The notes: generated by a model not told the origin, from the letters alone. Positions 39,896 to 52,500 are shown, counted from the stretch's first letter. The stretch is DNA of 64,000 nt from Cohnella rhizosphaerae (GCF_029525575.1 NZ_JAPDIA010000003.1:1914214-1978213), one strand, 5' to 3'. Made by a program: numbers and translations.

Positions 39896-40333
39896 TTGAC
39901 CAAATTACTGGACGCCCGCACCTCGCAAAACGCCAGTTTTCAAAATTCGCTGTCCTCGCCGATCTCCAGTACGTTGACGGCGTTCGGACAAGTCGGCTTG
40001 AACTGCTTCAATCCGGGAACCGACATTCGGGTCCAGATGAATGGAATCGTGACCGTCGAATTTCTGGCCGGTTCGCCCAGCACGACGGTTCTCATCACGA
40101 TTGTAAGAGGCACTTTAGCGACGGATCCGCCCGTCTATACGGGCATTTTTGCCGTCAACGGCGTCAGCCAGGATGGACCGTTGATCGTGCCCTTCGCCTT
40201 TACGGCCTCGGACAACAATGTTCCCGCTCCTGCGAGCCATCTGCTCGTGTACACGGCCTTTGTAAGCGCGAGCCGCGTGACGGCGGTCCGCATCGGACCG
40301 GAGAGCTTCAACGCGGCCGCGTACAGCGACTGA
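39896..40333 (+). CDS. Hypothetical beta-rich protein
   Basis: 145 residues from TTG 39896, with GAAGGAAGTGG upstream. No signal peptide or membrane helix. The sequence is a series of beta-prone stretches (VQMNGIVTVEFLAGSPSTTV, GIFAVNGVSQDGPLIVPFAF), somewhat like trimeric exosporium/spore-surface C-terminal domains, but I do not recognise a family. It stands alone between the redox operon terminator and the convergent AraC gene; only 29 bases separate the two stops. Confidence 0.6.
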   Translation: MTKLLDARTSQNASFQNSLSSPISSTLTAFGQVGLNCFNPGTDIRVQMNGIVTVEFLAGSPSTTVLITIVRGTLATDPPVYTGIFAVNGVSQDGPLIVPFAFTASDNNVPAPASHLLVYTAFVSASRVTAVRIGPESFNAAAYSD

Positions 40334-40362
40334 CGCTCAGAGAGACAAGCCGAGAAAGCCGA

Positions 40363-42560
40363 TCAGTCGTCGGCCTTCTCCTTTTTTTTGCACATCTGCT
40401 GGTAATCGCTCGGAAGCATCCCGGCATGACGCGTGAACAAGCGGGTCAAAATCTCCGTATTGCAGCCGACCTGATCCGCGACTTCCTTGAGCTTGAGATC
40501 GGGATTGTCCTGAATAAGGGCGCAGGCCTGGCGGAACCGGTATTCGCCGACATAATCCTTGAAGTTGCGGCCCACCGCGTTTTTGAACAGCGTCGATACG
40601 TAATTGCGCGACAGATTGAGGTAATCCGCCAGATCGTACAAGCTGATCTCGTTGCGGTAATGCTCGTGAACATACGACAGCATCTTTTCCGCCAGGCTTG
40701 AATTGGACTTGTCCTGCGCCTTGGCGAACCAGGCTTCGAGCCTGCCGAACGCATGCAGCGCCTTCTGGTGCAGCTCCTCGAAGGAACGGCAAGCGCGAAG
40801 TTGCAGATCGTCCGCATCGTTCGGTCCGGGCGGCGCCTCCGACGCCGATAGATCCGTACCGTCGATCATTCGTTTGACGGTGACGTCCAGCATAAGCGTC
40901 AGCGTGGGCAGCAGATTGCCGCGCTTCTGGCGGTTGGCGGCGATCAGCTCCTCCAGAGAGCTTTGCCAGATGGCCGTTTTGCCGTGAATGACGGCGTTGA
41001 TCAAGGTCTGCTCTTGCTGCAGCGGATAGTCGACCGCGTTTTTGTCCGCTGTCTTGACGTCGTCGGCCTGGACGACCTTGGCGTGCATGCCGCTGTAGCC
41101 GAGCATCTCAGCCGCTTTGACGGCTTTGCGATAGGACGCGGGGATGGCGGCCAGCGTGTCGCAAGGCGTGCCGATCACGGCGCTGATCTCCAGACCGTTC
41201 TCCGGTTCGATGCCGATAATGCTGTTGCGGAGCTTCTCCGCCGGCTGCTGCGTCGAATCCCATTGCAGGATGACGGCCTGCGTCTCGAAGTTCAGATCGA
41301 TCGTATGCTGCAATCTGCCGTCGGCGAACAGACTCTCGAGCAGCGCGTTCAGACGCTGCTTGACGTTGTAGGTCATGCCGTGCAGAAAATCGCCCGTATA
41401 TTGACCTGTCTCCCGGTAGTGAATCAGAACGATCACGAAAGGACCTTCCGTATTCAGCTTCGGGAAACGCAGCAGCCGCTCCTGAAATTGCTCCGGGGGG
41501 AACGAGACCGGTCAGCAGCTCGTGCAAAAACTTGTTTTCCGCGGACAGCTTGAACTGCTCCAGCGACTGCGACATCGTCTCCACGTTCGATGAGAGCGAT
41601 TGGATGGTCGACTGGATATGCGCGAATTCGTCGCCGGAGGTGAACGCTTCGCCGGTGCTCTTCAACACGCCTTCGATCGGCGTGTACATTTTTCGCGTGA
41701 CCAGCGCCATCAGCCATAGGCTGAGCGTCATCGCGGCGAGACCGCATGCGACGATCATGATGAGCGTAGGCGTCACGATCGCTTGCGGCTCGGTCAAGTA
41801 CACATAGCGGTATCCCGGCACGCCGGACGAAGTGCCATATTGGATATAATCCGTTTTCTGAAAGCCGCGGTCGGCGAGCTTCTTGACCACGTCCGGTTCC
41901 AGCAACCCCGAGGAGGCAACCAGGTCGTTGTTGAAAAACAAAGCGACGGTTCCGTTTGTAAGCGTATTCAAATCAAAGAGCTGCGATTCATGATAAGCGG
42001 TAAAGGTATAGATGGGCGCAGCTCTGCCGAACCACTCCTGCCGGGCAATCACGTACGTCGTATTTTTGCCGGACAGATCGGCAATAAAAAATTGCGACAA
42101 TACGCGGGGGGTTCTCTTTAAAGTATTGAATGGCCGCGTCCAGCTGCTTTTCGCTTAATCTGAAAATGCTGCGGAAGTACGGAATGCCTCCGGTCTCGCT
42201 GTTCATAATGACGTAATTGTCATCGTACTTCGTGACGGCGAGGCCGAACTTCGGCGTTGCCGTCAGTCCATGGATATTCTGAATGAACTTGATGAATCGA
42301 AGCTTCTCGTAATTGGTAAGCGTATTGCCCACATACTTGCTCGTATAATCCGACGCGTTCAAAATGATGCCGATCTCGAGCGGCGACTTCAGCCGGGAAT
42401 CGGTATATTCGGAAAGGCTGCGCGCCGTCGTCTCCACGTTCTCCGCGAATTCCCGCCGCGAAGGAATCCAGTAGAAGCCGATAAAAATAATTTCGATCAG
42501 CAGGGTATAGGTGATCGCGATCGCCGCGAAAACCCGAAACATTTTTTTGTAGTAATACAA
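40363..42560 (-). CDS. Membrane-anchored AraC-family regulator (frameshifted twice)
   Basis: About 731 residues after repair. N-terminal membrane helix (FRVFAAIAITYTLLIEIIFI), Cache-like extracytoplasmic sensor, second membrane helix (IMIVACGLAAMTLSLWLMAL), a cytoplasmic linker region, and an AraC HTH pair (LYDLADYLNLSRNYVSTLFK and EVADQVGCNTEILTRLFTRH). Breaks: G6 at 42106-42111 (five G give ENPRVLSQFFIADLSG) and G6 at 41495-41500 (five G give VPPEQFQERLL). TTG 42560 start, with a GGGGCGGTGGGG site. Divergent from importer 3 and very likely its sugar-responsive regulator. Confidence 0.88.
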
Positions 42561-42714
42561 ACCCCACCGCCCCTTTTGTTTGTGTCCCTTAATAGTAATG
42601 AAAATGCGCCCAAAAATGAACCGCTTTTATGCACGTAAAAATTCCGAACCGCAGGATCGTAAGAAATAAAGGCCTAAAATCCGTATTTTTCGGGCCGTTC
42701 AGAAAAAGAAAGGG

Positions 42715-42743
42715 CTTACATCGAGCTGAGATCAGGTTATGTT
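42715..42743 (+). promoter_or_regulatory. Putative promoter of importer operon 3
   Basis: CTTACA at 42715-42720 and TATGTT at 42738-42743 with a 17-base spacer, about 90 bases before the first permease start. Confidence 0.4.
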
Positions 42744-42785
42744 GAAAAGGCAAAAAGTCATCGTCGGCGAATGCAACAGATAGGT

Positions 42786-42799
42786 TTCAAGCGCTTTCG
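42786..42799 (+). promoter_or_regulatory. cre-like site downstream of the importer 3 promoter
   Basis: TTCAAGCGCTTTCG, whose complement CGAAAGCGCTTGAA matches the CcpA cre consensus TGWAARCGYTWNCW at 12 of 14 positions. Located between the putative promoter and the ribosome site, where bound CcpA would act as a roadblock. Confidence 0.4.
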
Positions 42800-42833
42800 C
42801 GAACGCTTGGAGCGATATATAGGAGGGAGAAAT

Positions 42834-43818
42834 TTGAAACCAGCTGCGAGCCTGAAGCCATCGCACCGCAGCAAGCTACGGCTTAGCGAGGCAGCGACCA
42901 ACATCATAGCCAGCAAACACTTGTACATGATGCTGACGCCGTTCGTGCTTTATTACCTTATATTTTATTACATGCCGTTCGGCGGGCTGCGCATGGCCTT
43001 TATGAATTACAAACCCTTCCTCGGCATGGACGGGAGCGCATGGGTAGGCTTTCAAAATTTCATCGATTTTTTTTAACGGACCTTATTTTTGGCGATTGAT
43101 TCGAAACACGGTGCTGATTAGCGTCTACAATCTGCTGTTCGCCTTTCCGATCCCGATTATTCTGGCGATATTGTTCAACGAGCTTCGGAGCCGCAAGCTG
43201 CGCACCATCGCCCAGACGATCTCGTACATGCCGCACTTTATATCGACGGTGGTCATCGCGGGGCTCGTCGTTAACTTTCTGTCGCCGTCGACCGGCATCG
43301 TGAACGTGCTGCTGGAGAAGCTCGGCATAGACAGCGTCTACTTCCTGACGAAGTCGGAATATTTCCGGACGATATTCGTCGCGCAAGGCATATGGGCCAG
43401 CGCCGGCTTCGCCTCGATCATTTATTATTCTTCGCTCATGTCGATCGACAGCGCCCAGTACGAGGCCGCGACGATCGACGGAGCGGGGCGGTTCCAGCAG
43501 ATTCTGCGGATTACGCTGCCCAGCCTGATGCCGACCATCGGGATCATGCTGCTGCTGAACCTCGGCAATCTTTTAAATGTAGGCTACGAGATGATCATCT
43601 TGCTGTATCAGCCGATCACGTTCGAGACCGCGGATGTGCTCGGAACTTACGTATACCGCGTCGGGACGGGCGCCAGCACCGGCCATGGAACCGCGGGCAC
43701 GACGCCGAACTTCTCGATGGCGACGGCCGTAGGCTTGTTCAACGGCGTCATCTCGCTCATCCTCGTCTTGACGGCGAACCGGATCTCCAAAAAAATAAGC
43801 GATGTATCCATCATGTAG
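42834..43818 (+). CDS. ABC transporter permease (LplB-like; frameshifted)
   Basis: About 327 residues after repair. TTG 42834 with AGGAGGGA upstream. Membrane permease with RNTVLISVYNLLFAFPIPII and the EAA loop QYEAATIDGAGRFQQILRIT. The T8 run 43067-43074 interrupts it; with seven T the frame continues NFIDFFNGPYFWRLIRNTV. Followed 16 bases later by the partner permease and then by the binding protein, an order (permeases first) different from loci 1 and 2. Confidence 0.92.
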
Positions 43819-43834
43819 AAAGGGGGGAGCGTCC

Positions 43835-44705
43835 ATGTTCCAAACCCGGGGCGAAAAAGTATTCAACGTAATCAACGTGTCGTTCATGCTGCTGCTCATG
43901 GTCATCATGCTGTACCCCCTTTATTACGTGGTGATCGCCGCGTTTTCCGATCCGCTGGCCGTATCGACCGGGGAAGTTACGATATTGCCCAAAGGCTTTG
44001 CGATGGATTCCTTTCACCGCGTCGCCACCATGGACAGGATTTGGACCGCATACGGCAACACCGTCTTTTATTCGGTGATCGGGACGGTGATCAGTCTGAC
44101 GCTGACCGTACTGGGCGCTTATCCGCTGTCGAAGCGAAAGCTGCCCGGACGCAAGCTGATTACCTTCTTCGTGCTGGTCACCTTATGGTTCAACGCAGGC
44201 ATCATGCCGACCTACTTGAATTTTCAGCAGCTTGGTTTGCTTGACACGCGTCTTGGCATCCTGCTCTGTTTTGCGATCGACACGTTTCTGGTCATTCTCA
44301 TGCGCACCTTCTTCGAGAACGTGCCGGATTCGATGGAAGAGTCGGCCAAGATGGACGGCGCCAACGACTGGACGATTCTGAGCCGCATCTACTTGCCGTT
44401 ATCGGGGCCGGCCATCGCGACGATTACGATGTACTATTTCGTCGGGCGCTGGAACGCCTTTTTCTGGTCGATGATGCTGCTCAAGGATCAAGACAAGGTG
44501 CCGCTTCAGGTACTATTAAAAAAAGCTCATCGTGGAAGTCTCCTATAACGTGAACGAAGCGGTCGATATGAGCGCCTCCGCCATGACCGAGCAGACGATC
44601 GTCTACGCGACCATCGTGATTGCAGTTATCCCTATGCTTGTCCTGTATCCGTTCATTCAGCGCTTCTTCGTGAAGGGCATCATGGTCGGGGCGATCAAGG
44701 GTTAA
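43835..44705 (+). CDS. ABC transporter permease (LplC-like; frameshifted)
   Basis: About 289 residues after repair. ATG 43835 with AAAGGGGGGAG upstream. EAA loop SMEESAKMDGANDWTILSRI; conserved C-terminus FIQRFFVKGIMVGAIKG. The A7 run 44518-44524 truncates it; six A give VPLQVLLKKLIVEVSYNVNE. The binding-protein gene starts 40 bases after the stop. Confidence 0.92.
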
Positions 44706-44745
44706 CATACAGCAGGGCCAATCCAAGTAAAAGGGGAACGCAAGC

Positions 44746-46377
44746 ATGAAAAAGAAGCATTTGATCGGCATTATGTCTATGGCGCTGACCGCATCGCTGG
44801 TGGCCGGCTGCGCCAAGGACAACAATGAAGGCCAGGCGTCGCCGTCCCAATCGGCGAAGCCGTCGGAGTCCGCTTCCGCAGAGGCGCCGAAGGGCTACAA
44901 CGGCATGGATCAACTGCAAATTTCCGAGAAGCCGGCCAAGGTGACCCTGTTTTATCCGTTTACGGCCAACGGCGCGCCGAAGGGCGACATGCCGGTGTGG
45001 AAAAAAGCGGCGGAGATTACGAACGTATCGATGGAAAACGTGGCGAACGAGTCGATTACGGAGGAAGTGCAATCCTTTAACGCGATGCTGGCTTCGGGCA
45101 AGCTGCCCGACATTATTCAAGGTCAGCGGACGACGCTCGCTCCGGCCGTCAGCGATGGCGCCTTCATTCCGCTGGATGAGCTGATCGAGAAGCATGCGCC
45201 GAATATCAAGAAGTTTCTGGAGGACTTCCCCGAAGCCCGCCGCGCCGGCATGGGCGCCGACGGCAAGCTCTACACGCTGACCGGCACGCTGGGCGGCGAA
45301 CCGGGCAAGACGCTTCCTTCCATGGGATACTTTATCCGTCAGGATTGGCTGGATAAGCTGAACCTGCCGGTGCCGACGAACTTCGAGCAATTCGAGCAGA
45401 CGCTGTACGCCTTCCGCGAGAAGGACCCGAACGGCAACAACAAGAAGGACGAGATCCCGTTGTTTTCCCGTAACTCCGGCTTGTGGTCGCTGCTCGAGAT
45501 CTGGGGCGCGACGAACGGCTGGTATATCGGACCGGACGACAAAATCTATCACGGCAAAACGTCCGAGCCGTATAAAGCGGCATTGACCGACCTCGCCAAA
45601 TGGTATAAAGACGGCATTATCGATCCGGAAATTTACACAAGAGGCGCTCAGGCGCGTCAGTTCATGCTGGGCAACAATATCGGCGGGGCGACGATCGATT
45701 GGTTTACCTCCACCGCCGCGGTGAACGACACGGTGCGCGCGCAGGTGCCGGATATTAACTTCGTCGCGATCGCGCCTCCCGCCAACAAGCAAGGCGTCGT
45801 GCAGATGATAGCCGGCCGCGAGCCGATTCACACATATGCATGGGGCATCTCCCGCGATGCGGCCGACCCGGAGATGGTGATCAAGTACATGGATTTCTTC
45901 TTCACCAAAGAAGGAGAGAGACTGACCAATTTCGGCATCGAAGGCGAGCATTACGATCTGGTGAACGGCGAGCCCGTATTGCGCGACGTCGCGCTGAAGT
46001 ACGAGACGGGACTCCCGAACTTCCTCCGAAGCATCGGCGGCGGCTACGAGATCGGCAGACGCGGCAGTCTGGTGGGCGAAATAAGCAGCATGAACGAGAT
46101 CGCCAAGGCCGGCTTCAATATGTATGCCGAGAGCGATTGGATCAAACCGCCGTTCCCGGTGCTGACCTTCACCGTGGAAGAGCGCAAAGCGATCGACGAT
46201 GCGCTGGTCAACCTGAATCCTTATATGGACGAATACGAGCAAAAAGTATTTATGGGCGCACAGGACATTAACGCGACCTGGGATGCGTACCTGGCCGAGC
46301 TGGATAAGCTGAAGCTGCAAAGCGCGGTCGATGCGTACAACAGCGCGTACGCGCGTTACAAAACGGAATCGAAATAA
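44746..46377 (+). CDS. ABC transporter substrate-binding lipoprotein (LplA-like)
   Basis: 543 residues, intact. Signal and lipobox SLVAGC, then a Ser/Pro/Ala-rich tether. Large solute-binding fold with RQDWLDKLNLPVPTNFEQFE and DPNGNNKKDEIPLF, the Asp/Asn-rich loop also seen as DPDGNGKKDTYGF in the LplA-like protein at 16262, possibly a metal-binding feature. The ligand is probably an oligosaccharide produced by the large secreted enzyme encoded next. RBS AAGGGGAA. A terminator with T7 follows, separating it partly from the giant gene. Confidence 0.93.
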   Translation: MKKKHLIGIMSMALTASLVAGCAKDNNEGQASPSQSAKPSESASAEAPKGYNGMDQLQISEKPAKVTLFYPFTANGAPKGDMPVWKKAAEITNVSMENVANESITEEVQSFNAMLASGKLPDIIQGQRTTLAPAVSDGAFIPLDELIEKHAPNIKKFLEDFPEARRAGMGADGKLYTLTGTLGGEPGKTLPSMGYFIRQDWLDKLNLPVPTNFEQFEQTLYAFREKDPNGNNKKDEIPLFSRNSGLWSLLEIWGATNGWYIGPDDKIYHGKTSEPYKAALTDLAKWYKDGIIDPEIYTRGAQARQFMLGNNIGGATIDWFTSTAAVNDTVRAQVPDINFVAIAPPANKQGVVQMIAGREPIHTYAWGISRDAADPEMVIKYMDFFFTKEGERLTNFGIEGEHYDLVNGEPVLRDVALKYETGLPNFLRSIGGGYEIGRRGSLVGEISSMNEIAKAGFNMYAESDWIKPPFPVLTFTVEERKAIDDALVNLNPYMDEYEQKVFMGAQDINATWDAYLAELDKLKLQSAVDAYNSAYARYKTESK

Positions 46378-46392
46378 GAAGCAGGCATCAAG

Positions 46393-46450
46393 GACATCCG
46401 AATATATGGCGAAATACGGATTTCTCCAATACTCGGATGTCTGTTTTTTT
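46393..46450 (+). terminator. Terminator after importer 3 binding-protein gene
   Basis: Stem GACATCCGA/TCGGATGTC (46393-46401 and 46433-46441) with a 31-base loop, followed by TGTTTTTTT. Confidence 0.75.
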
Positions 46451-46459
46451 CAAGGGTTC

Positions 46460-46473
46460 TGTAAGCGGTTCCA
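46460..46473 (+). promoter_or_regulatory. cre-like or LacI-type operator upstream of the giant secreted protein
   Basis: TGTAAGCGGTTCCA matches the cre consensus TGWAARCGYTWNCW at 13 of 14 positions. It is 62 bases before the start of the 2475-residue protein, suggesting catabolite control or a LacI-family operator. Confidence 0.45.
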
Positions 46474-46534
46474 AGGAGGATTGGAAAAGGATCGGATTCG
46501 AAAAATTATCATACTCAAAAGGAGGATTTAAGAA

Positions 46535-49500
46535 ATGAGATTATCCTGGAAAAAGCTTGTGAGCGCGGCGCTCGTCATGGCGCTGCTCGTCGGTCTTGTC
46601 TACCCGGCGGCATCGGGACGAGGCGCCGTGGCATCGGCCGCGTCCGGCACGACTGTAGAACTCGTTCCGACGGACGACGCGTTCACTTCCGCCGTTGCCA
46701 AGGATGCGAATGCCAACGGGACCTGGATGCAATTAAAGGGCAGCATTGGCGGACAACGATACATTTACATGAAGTTCGATCTGACGGCGCTTGCCGGCGT
46801 GGACGCCGACCGGATCGAAAACGCGAAAGTATGGCTGAAGAAGATGGGGACGAACGGAACCGCGATGACGGTCGGTTTAAGAGCCGTCGACGATACGAGC
46901 TGGTCGGAATCGACCTTGACCTGGAATAATGCGCCTGTTTACGGGAGCCAGGTACTTAGTCAGCAGTCCGTATTGAGTACGCCGGATGTTTACTATCCAT
47001 TCGATCTCGCCGAATATTTGAAAACGCAGCTTGCCGCAGGCAAGTCCAAGCTGGCGATCGCTTTTGTACCGATATCCACGTTAAATGAAAATATGGAGTT
47101 CTACGCCAGAGAAAGCACCGCCAATACGCCGAAGCTCGTCGTTGAATTGAAGGACGAACCGCCTGCGCCGACCGGGCTCATGCAGCTTGTCCAATCGTTC
47201 GGCGGCCATAACAAGGGTCATCTGCGCGTCGTTGAATTCGATGCGACGCCTGCTTCGACTACCGGCAACGGCACGGTAGGCATTACGGCGGACGGAGCGG
47301 CGCCCGCCGCCGCGGCGGACTTCCCGATCGCGCTTCGCTTCGGGACGGATGGCACTATCAAGGCCGCGAACGCAGCCGGCTTCGAGTCGAAGACGCCGGT
47401 CAATTATACGGCGGGCCAAAAATACCATGTGAAAGCGATGATCAATCTGTCGCTCGGCACGTACGATCTGTGGCTGACGCCGCCGAATGCCGGGCAGCCC
47501 GTCCTGCTGGCGGCCGACTACGCGTTCGCTGCGAGTGCGCCTGCCTTGAACGATATTGGCGGCGTCCATGCAACGGCCGATGCGCAATCGACCGATGTCC
47601 CGGCCGTTGCGAATGCCAGATTGATCGCGGACCATTTCGTATCCAAGGCTCCGTTCAAGGACGAGCAGGGACAAAGCTTGGCGATCCTCCTGGAGTCGGA
47701 CAATAGCCTCGCGAATCGATCCTATGCCATCAAATTCGATATGAACCTGACGGGCAATCCGCTGGAGACGGACGCGCTGATCAGCTATGCGGACCGCTCG
47801 GTGACGCTTAACGGATTCCCGGATCTGGCTTATATCGTGCGTTCCAACTTCGGCAACTTCGATGCCCGCAATGACAACGTGTATGCCTCCTCCCATCCTT
47901 TGACCGCCCAAGCGAACCGAACCTATCAGGTGGAGGTGCGGATCAACCCGGCAAGCGGCACGGGTCAGCCGACCCGGACTTACGATGTATGGATCGCGTC
48001 TGAAGGGGAGCAGCCGGTTCATCTGGCCGATCAATTTAAAGCGCGCAACTATGCGAATACAGGCTATGCGCTGAACAATATCGGGCAGGCGTTCGTTTAC
48101 AGCCAGGCCGACGGGCTGCTGTCGATCGACAACCATGTCGTGCAGGACGGACAGCGTCTGGATGAAGCGCTCGCCCGCGTCAATGCCGCAAGCGGCGAGG
48201 CGGCGATGACGGCGGCGTTGGAATCCAACGCGCTGGGGCTTCCGATGGAACGTTATCGGCTCATGGATGCGGCCAAACGTGCGCAGGTTGCGCAGGACGT
48301 TTTGGCCGGCAGGCCGGCCGAAGGCTACGCGCATGCGTTGAGCGTGCAGGCCGTATTCGTATCCGCCGTGGCCAACCGGCTGGATACGGAGAACCCGACG
48401 GCCCCCGCGAACGTGCAGGTCGCGATCTCCAATACGATGCAGGCGCACGTCAGCTGGACGGCATCTTCGGACGATACGGGGATTCTGTACTACAAAGTTT
48501 TCCGTGACGGAGCCGAGGTCGGCACGGTTACGAACGCGACGAGCTTCGTCGACAACGGACTTGCGCCGGCAACCGAATATACGTATGTCGTAAAGGCGTA
48601 CGACCTGGTGCTGAAAGAAGCCGTATCGCAGCCTGCGACCGCAAGCAGTCCGGGCGAGCAGGCGCAGGTTCGCATTCCGTTCAGCGCCGAAGCGATCGCG
48701 ACGGCTTTCGGACAGCCCTTATTGGACTACAATCTGGAGACGCATTCAGGCACGTTGAAGTGGGTCATGGAATGGCGGGAGGAATACGAAAAGAGCGCCA
48801 ACGCGCTTAAACTGTTGACGCTGCTGTCCGCGTCCGCTCCGGACTACATCGGTCCGGACGGCGTTACGACCGCTTCGGCCAAGGCGCTGCAGCATCTCCG
48901 GTCCGTGACGGCGGGAGGCAACGAGCCTGGCTTCGCCGGCAACGGCCTGTCGGGGCAAGGCTATATGCCGCTGCTGAGCGCGATCGTGATGGCCAAAAAA
49001 GAAGGCGCCCGCGATTTGGAACGCGCTGACCGCCGCCGAGAAAGAGAAGCTCGATCTGATGATTCTGGCGGGTCTCTATGGCGCCAAGTTCGCTTACGAC
49101 GACGAAAACGACAATAAAACGGGCATCGACGCCACCGGGAACTTCGACAAGGAATGGAACCCGAACCATCGGTCCGGCATCGCTGGCGCCATCATGGCGA
49201 TGTACTATTTCGAAGACGCCCAGTGGCTGAACGACCAGATGCGCAGCTTTAACTACGACGACTGGCTGGCGAGACTGACCGCGGCCGGATTGACGAATGT
49301 TCGCACGATCTACCAGAACTCGGGCAAGACGCTGACCGAACGCGAGATCCGCAAGGATGCGGCAGGCGACGGCTTCGTGTACAAAGGGCATCCGCTAAGC
49401 CAGCCGGGCAAAATCATGGCCGAATTCGTGAATTATACGTTTTCCCATCCCGTCTCTCCGGTCGGCGGCTTTGACAGCGGCATCGGGAAATACCGGGGTT

Positions 49501-52500
49501 ACATCGTCGACGGGCAGGACGATCTGCCGAATCTCGGCGCGGACAGTATGGGCTTCGAATTCGATACGCTGGACGCGAACGGCAAGCGAAGCAGCCTAGT
49601 TTACGTATTCATGGGCTGGAAGCCGAACGTGGATGCGATCACGCCCGTATTGCTGCTCGATAATATCGACTCAGGGTTGACGAGCGCCGAAACGCGGGAT
49701 GTCGTAAGCAGGCTTAGCATCGGAACGACGGATATGCTGTACAAGAACGAGCATGGCTATATGACTTACGCCAAGGGCGTGAATGAAGGCGTGAAGTCGC
49801 TGAACGGACCGATTCTGACGATCAACGAAGAGATATGGAACCGGATCCTGAATAACCCTGCGGCGCCGATGGAAGCGGTCAATCAAGCTTCGAGCGCTGG
49901 ACAGATGCGTACGGCGCTGGAAGCGAGCGCGCTCGGGATGATTCTGTACGGCTACGGCGCCTTGTCCGAGACGGGCAAAACCGCTGTCGCGCAGCATGTG
50001 CTGGACGCGCGCCCGGCCGCCGGCTATGCGAATAAAGCCGCGGCGCAAAATGAATTGTACGAAGGCGTACGTCTGCAAGCCCTGCTCGCCTTATCGCAGG
50101 CGCAGACGGCCGAGCAGATGCGTTCGGCGCTGGAATCGCGGGCGCTCGGCCTTTACAAGCCGAAGTATGAGACGGCCAGCCAGGACAAGAAACAGTTCGT
50201 GGCCCAATATTTGCTGGACAACAAGCCGGCGGACGGCATCCTGACGAAGACCGAGGTGCGCGAGCAGGTCGAATCCGCGCTGGAGCCGCAGGGCAATCAG
50301 CTTCGGAATCTGCCCCCGCTCGCATCCGGCGAGAAACGGATCAACCTGGCGGATTACGATCATTGGCCGCAGCAGCACGGCGACGCGGAGGTGGCGTTGT
50401 GGGCCGACGACAAGACGGGCGCCTTCTCGCTGACGATCGACGACAATTTTGAAAACGAACACGATACTTGGCGCAGCCTGGCCCAGCAATACGGCTTTAA
50501 ATTCAGCTGGTTTGTCATTACGAGCTTGATCAAAGACCCGAACAAATGGCGTACGCTTGCCGCGGAGGGGCATGAGATCGGCTCGCACACCGTTACGCAC
50601 GAAGACAAAGGCAGCACGCTGGACCCGGCGCACCTGCACGGCGAATACGCAGACTCGCAAGCGCTGCTGGACACGATCGAGGGCGTTCGCGCAACGACGC
50701 TGGCGTATCCTTTCGGCAGCGGCAGAGAAGATATCGCCGCCGAATATTATATCGCCGCCCGGGGAACGGTCGGGCTGCCGAATCCGGCGGACAGCATTAA
50801 TTACATGAACACGCAGTCGCTAAGCGTTCGTCCGGGCAGTCTTGAGCTGACCAATCAAGCGGCGAACGGCAACAGCGTAGAGGCGATGGTGAAGACGCTT
50901 GTCGATCCCAACCACAAAGTATGGAGCGCCTCCTATTATCGCGGCTGGAGCAATATGCTCGTCCATAGTCTGAATGAAAGCGGCAAGACGCCTTCGGACG
51001 GCGTGACGCGGACGAGCCGCGATCTGACGCAATACCTGCTGCAGCTTCTCGATACGTATCGCGATCAGATCTGGGTAGGCCGGTACGGAGACATCGTGCG
51101 CTACAGTCAACAACGGGATACGGCGCACATCGTCGTGACGCGGAAGGACGATCGGAAAATCACCTTTAATCTGACCGACCGCATGGACGATACGTTGTTC
51201 GATTACCCGCTCACGGTGAAGGTACGCGTCGACGATGCCTGGAGCGATATCGGCGCGACGCAAGCCGGCGAGCCGATTCCGTTCGTCGAGACGATCCGGG
51301 ACGGCAAGCGGTATTTGCTCGTTCAGGCCGTACCCGACAAGGGCAGCGTCAGCATCGTGCCGGATGCCGCTTCGCCGCTCAATGTCGTCAATGGAGCCGT
51401 TACGTCCGAACAAATGCTGTCGGCCATCGCCGCTCCCGGCCTGGGACTCGATCTTGGCGAATTCAACGCGCTAGGCGCAGGGAAGAAGCGGATGGTCGGC
51501 AGCCGCCTGCTGGAGGTGCGCCCGGCCGACGGCTTCGCGGATGCGGCGGCGCTGCAGGACGCGCTTGACGCGGCAGTGGAGGAAGCGCAGAACGCGCCTT
51601 CGTTAAGCGAGAACGCCAGCTTAAGCGATCTGAAGGTCAACGGCGTTACGATCGCCGGGTTTGCTCCGGAAACGTATGCGTACGACATCATGCTGCCGGA
51701 AGGAACGACCGCGCTGCCGGTCGTCGGCTTCAAGGTGGCGGATACCGGCAAGGCGACGGCCGTGCTTCAGAATGCGCCGGCGCTTCCAGGAACGGCGAAG
51801 GTGACCGTGACGGCGGAGGACAATTGGACGGTGGCGACGTATACGCTCCATTTCCAGGTGCGTATATCGGCGCTGCAGCGGGTCAATACGGCCCCGGACG
51901 CGTCGGCCATGCGAACCGCCATCGAGAACGCTGCGCTCGGACTTGCGCTCGTTTCTTACAATGGCTTGACGAGCGAACAGAAAAACAGCGTGGCGTCTTC
52001 GGTGCTGACCCATCGTCCCGCGACGGGGTATGCCGATGTTCAGGCGGTGCAGGCGGAGCTGAACGCCGCGCTGCCGAAGATCAATGCGCCGCTCCTGGCG
52101 CATGCCATCGTGGACCAGTTGAATCCGGATACCGTCAGTACCGCCAACTGGACGAATCTGTACGGCGGAACCTCGCCCCGGAAGGGCGGCGTTTATATCA
52201 AATTTAACATGGCGTCGTTGGCGGGCCTGGAGGCCGACGCGATCGGAGAGGCGAAGGTTCAGTTTTTTACAACCAGGGAAGGAACGGTCGTCGGTTACGC
52301 CGCCCCGAGCAGCTGGGAAGCGCCGCTGACCTGGAATACGCAGCCGCTCGCCGATCTGAAAAACAGCAATATGGCGGCGCTGGCCGAGATCGGCAGAACT
52401 GCCGTTCAGGCGACGGGAGCCAATTACGAAATGAACATCACGCAGTACGTGAAGGATGCCGCGGCGGCAGACAAGACGGAGCTGTCCCTGGTCCTTCTGG

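Noticed and set aside
44695..46320. A 541-codon minus-strand frame over the binding-protein gene
   Set aside because: The plus strand encodes an intact lipoprotein with a lipobox and family motifs; the antisense reading is low-complexity Arg/Leu/His-rich.
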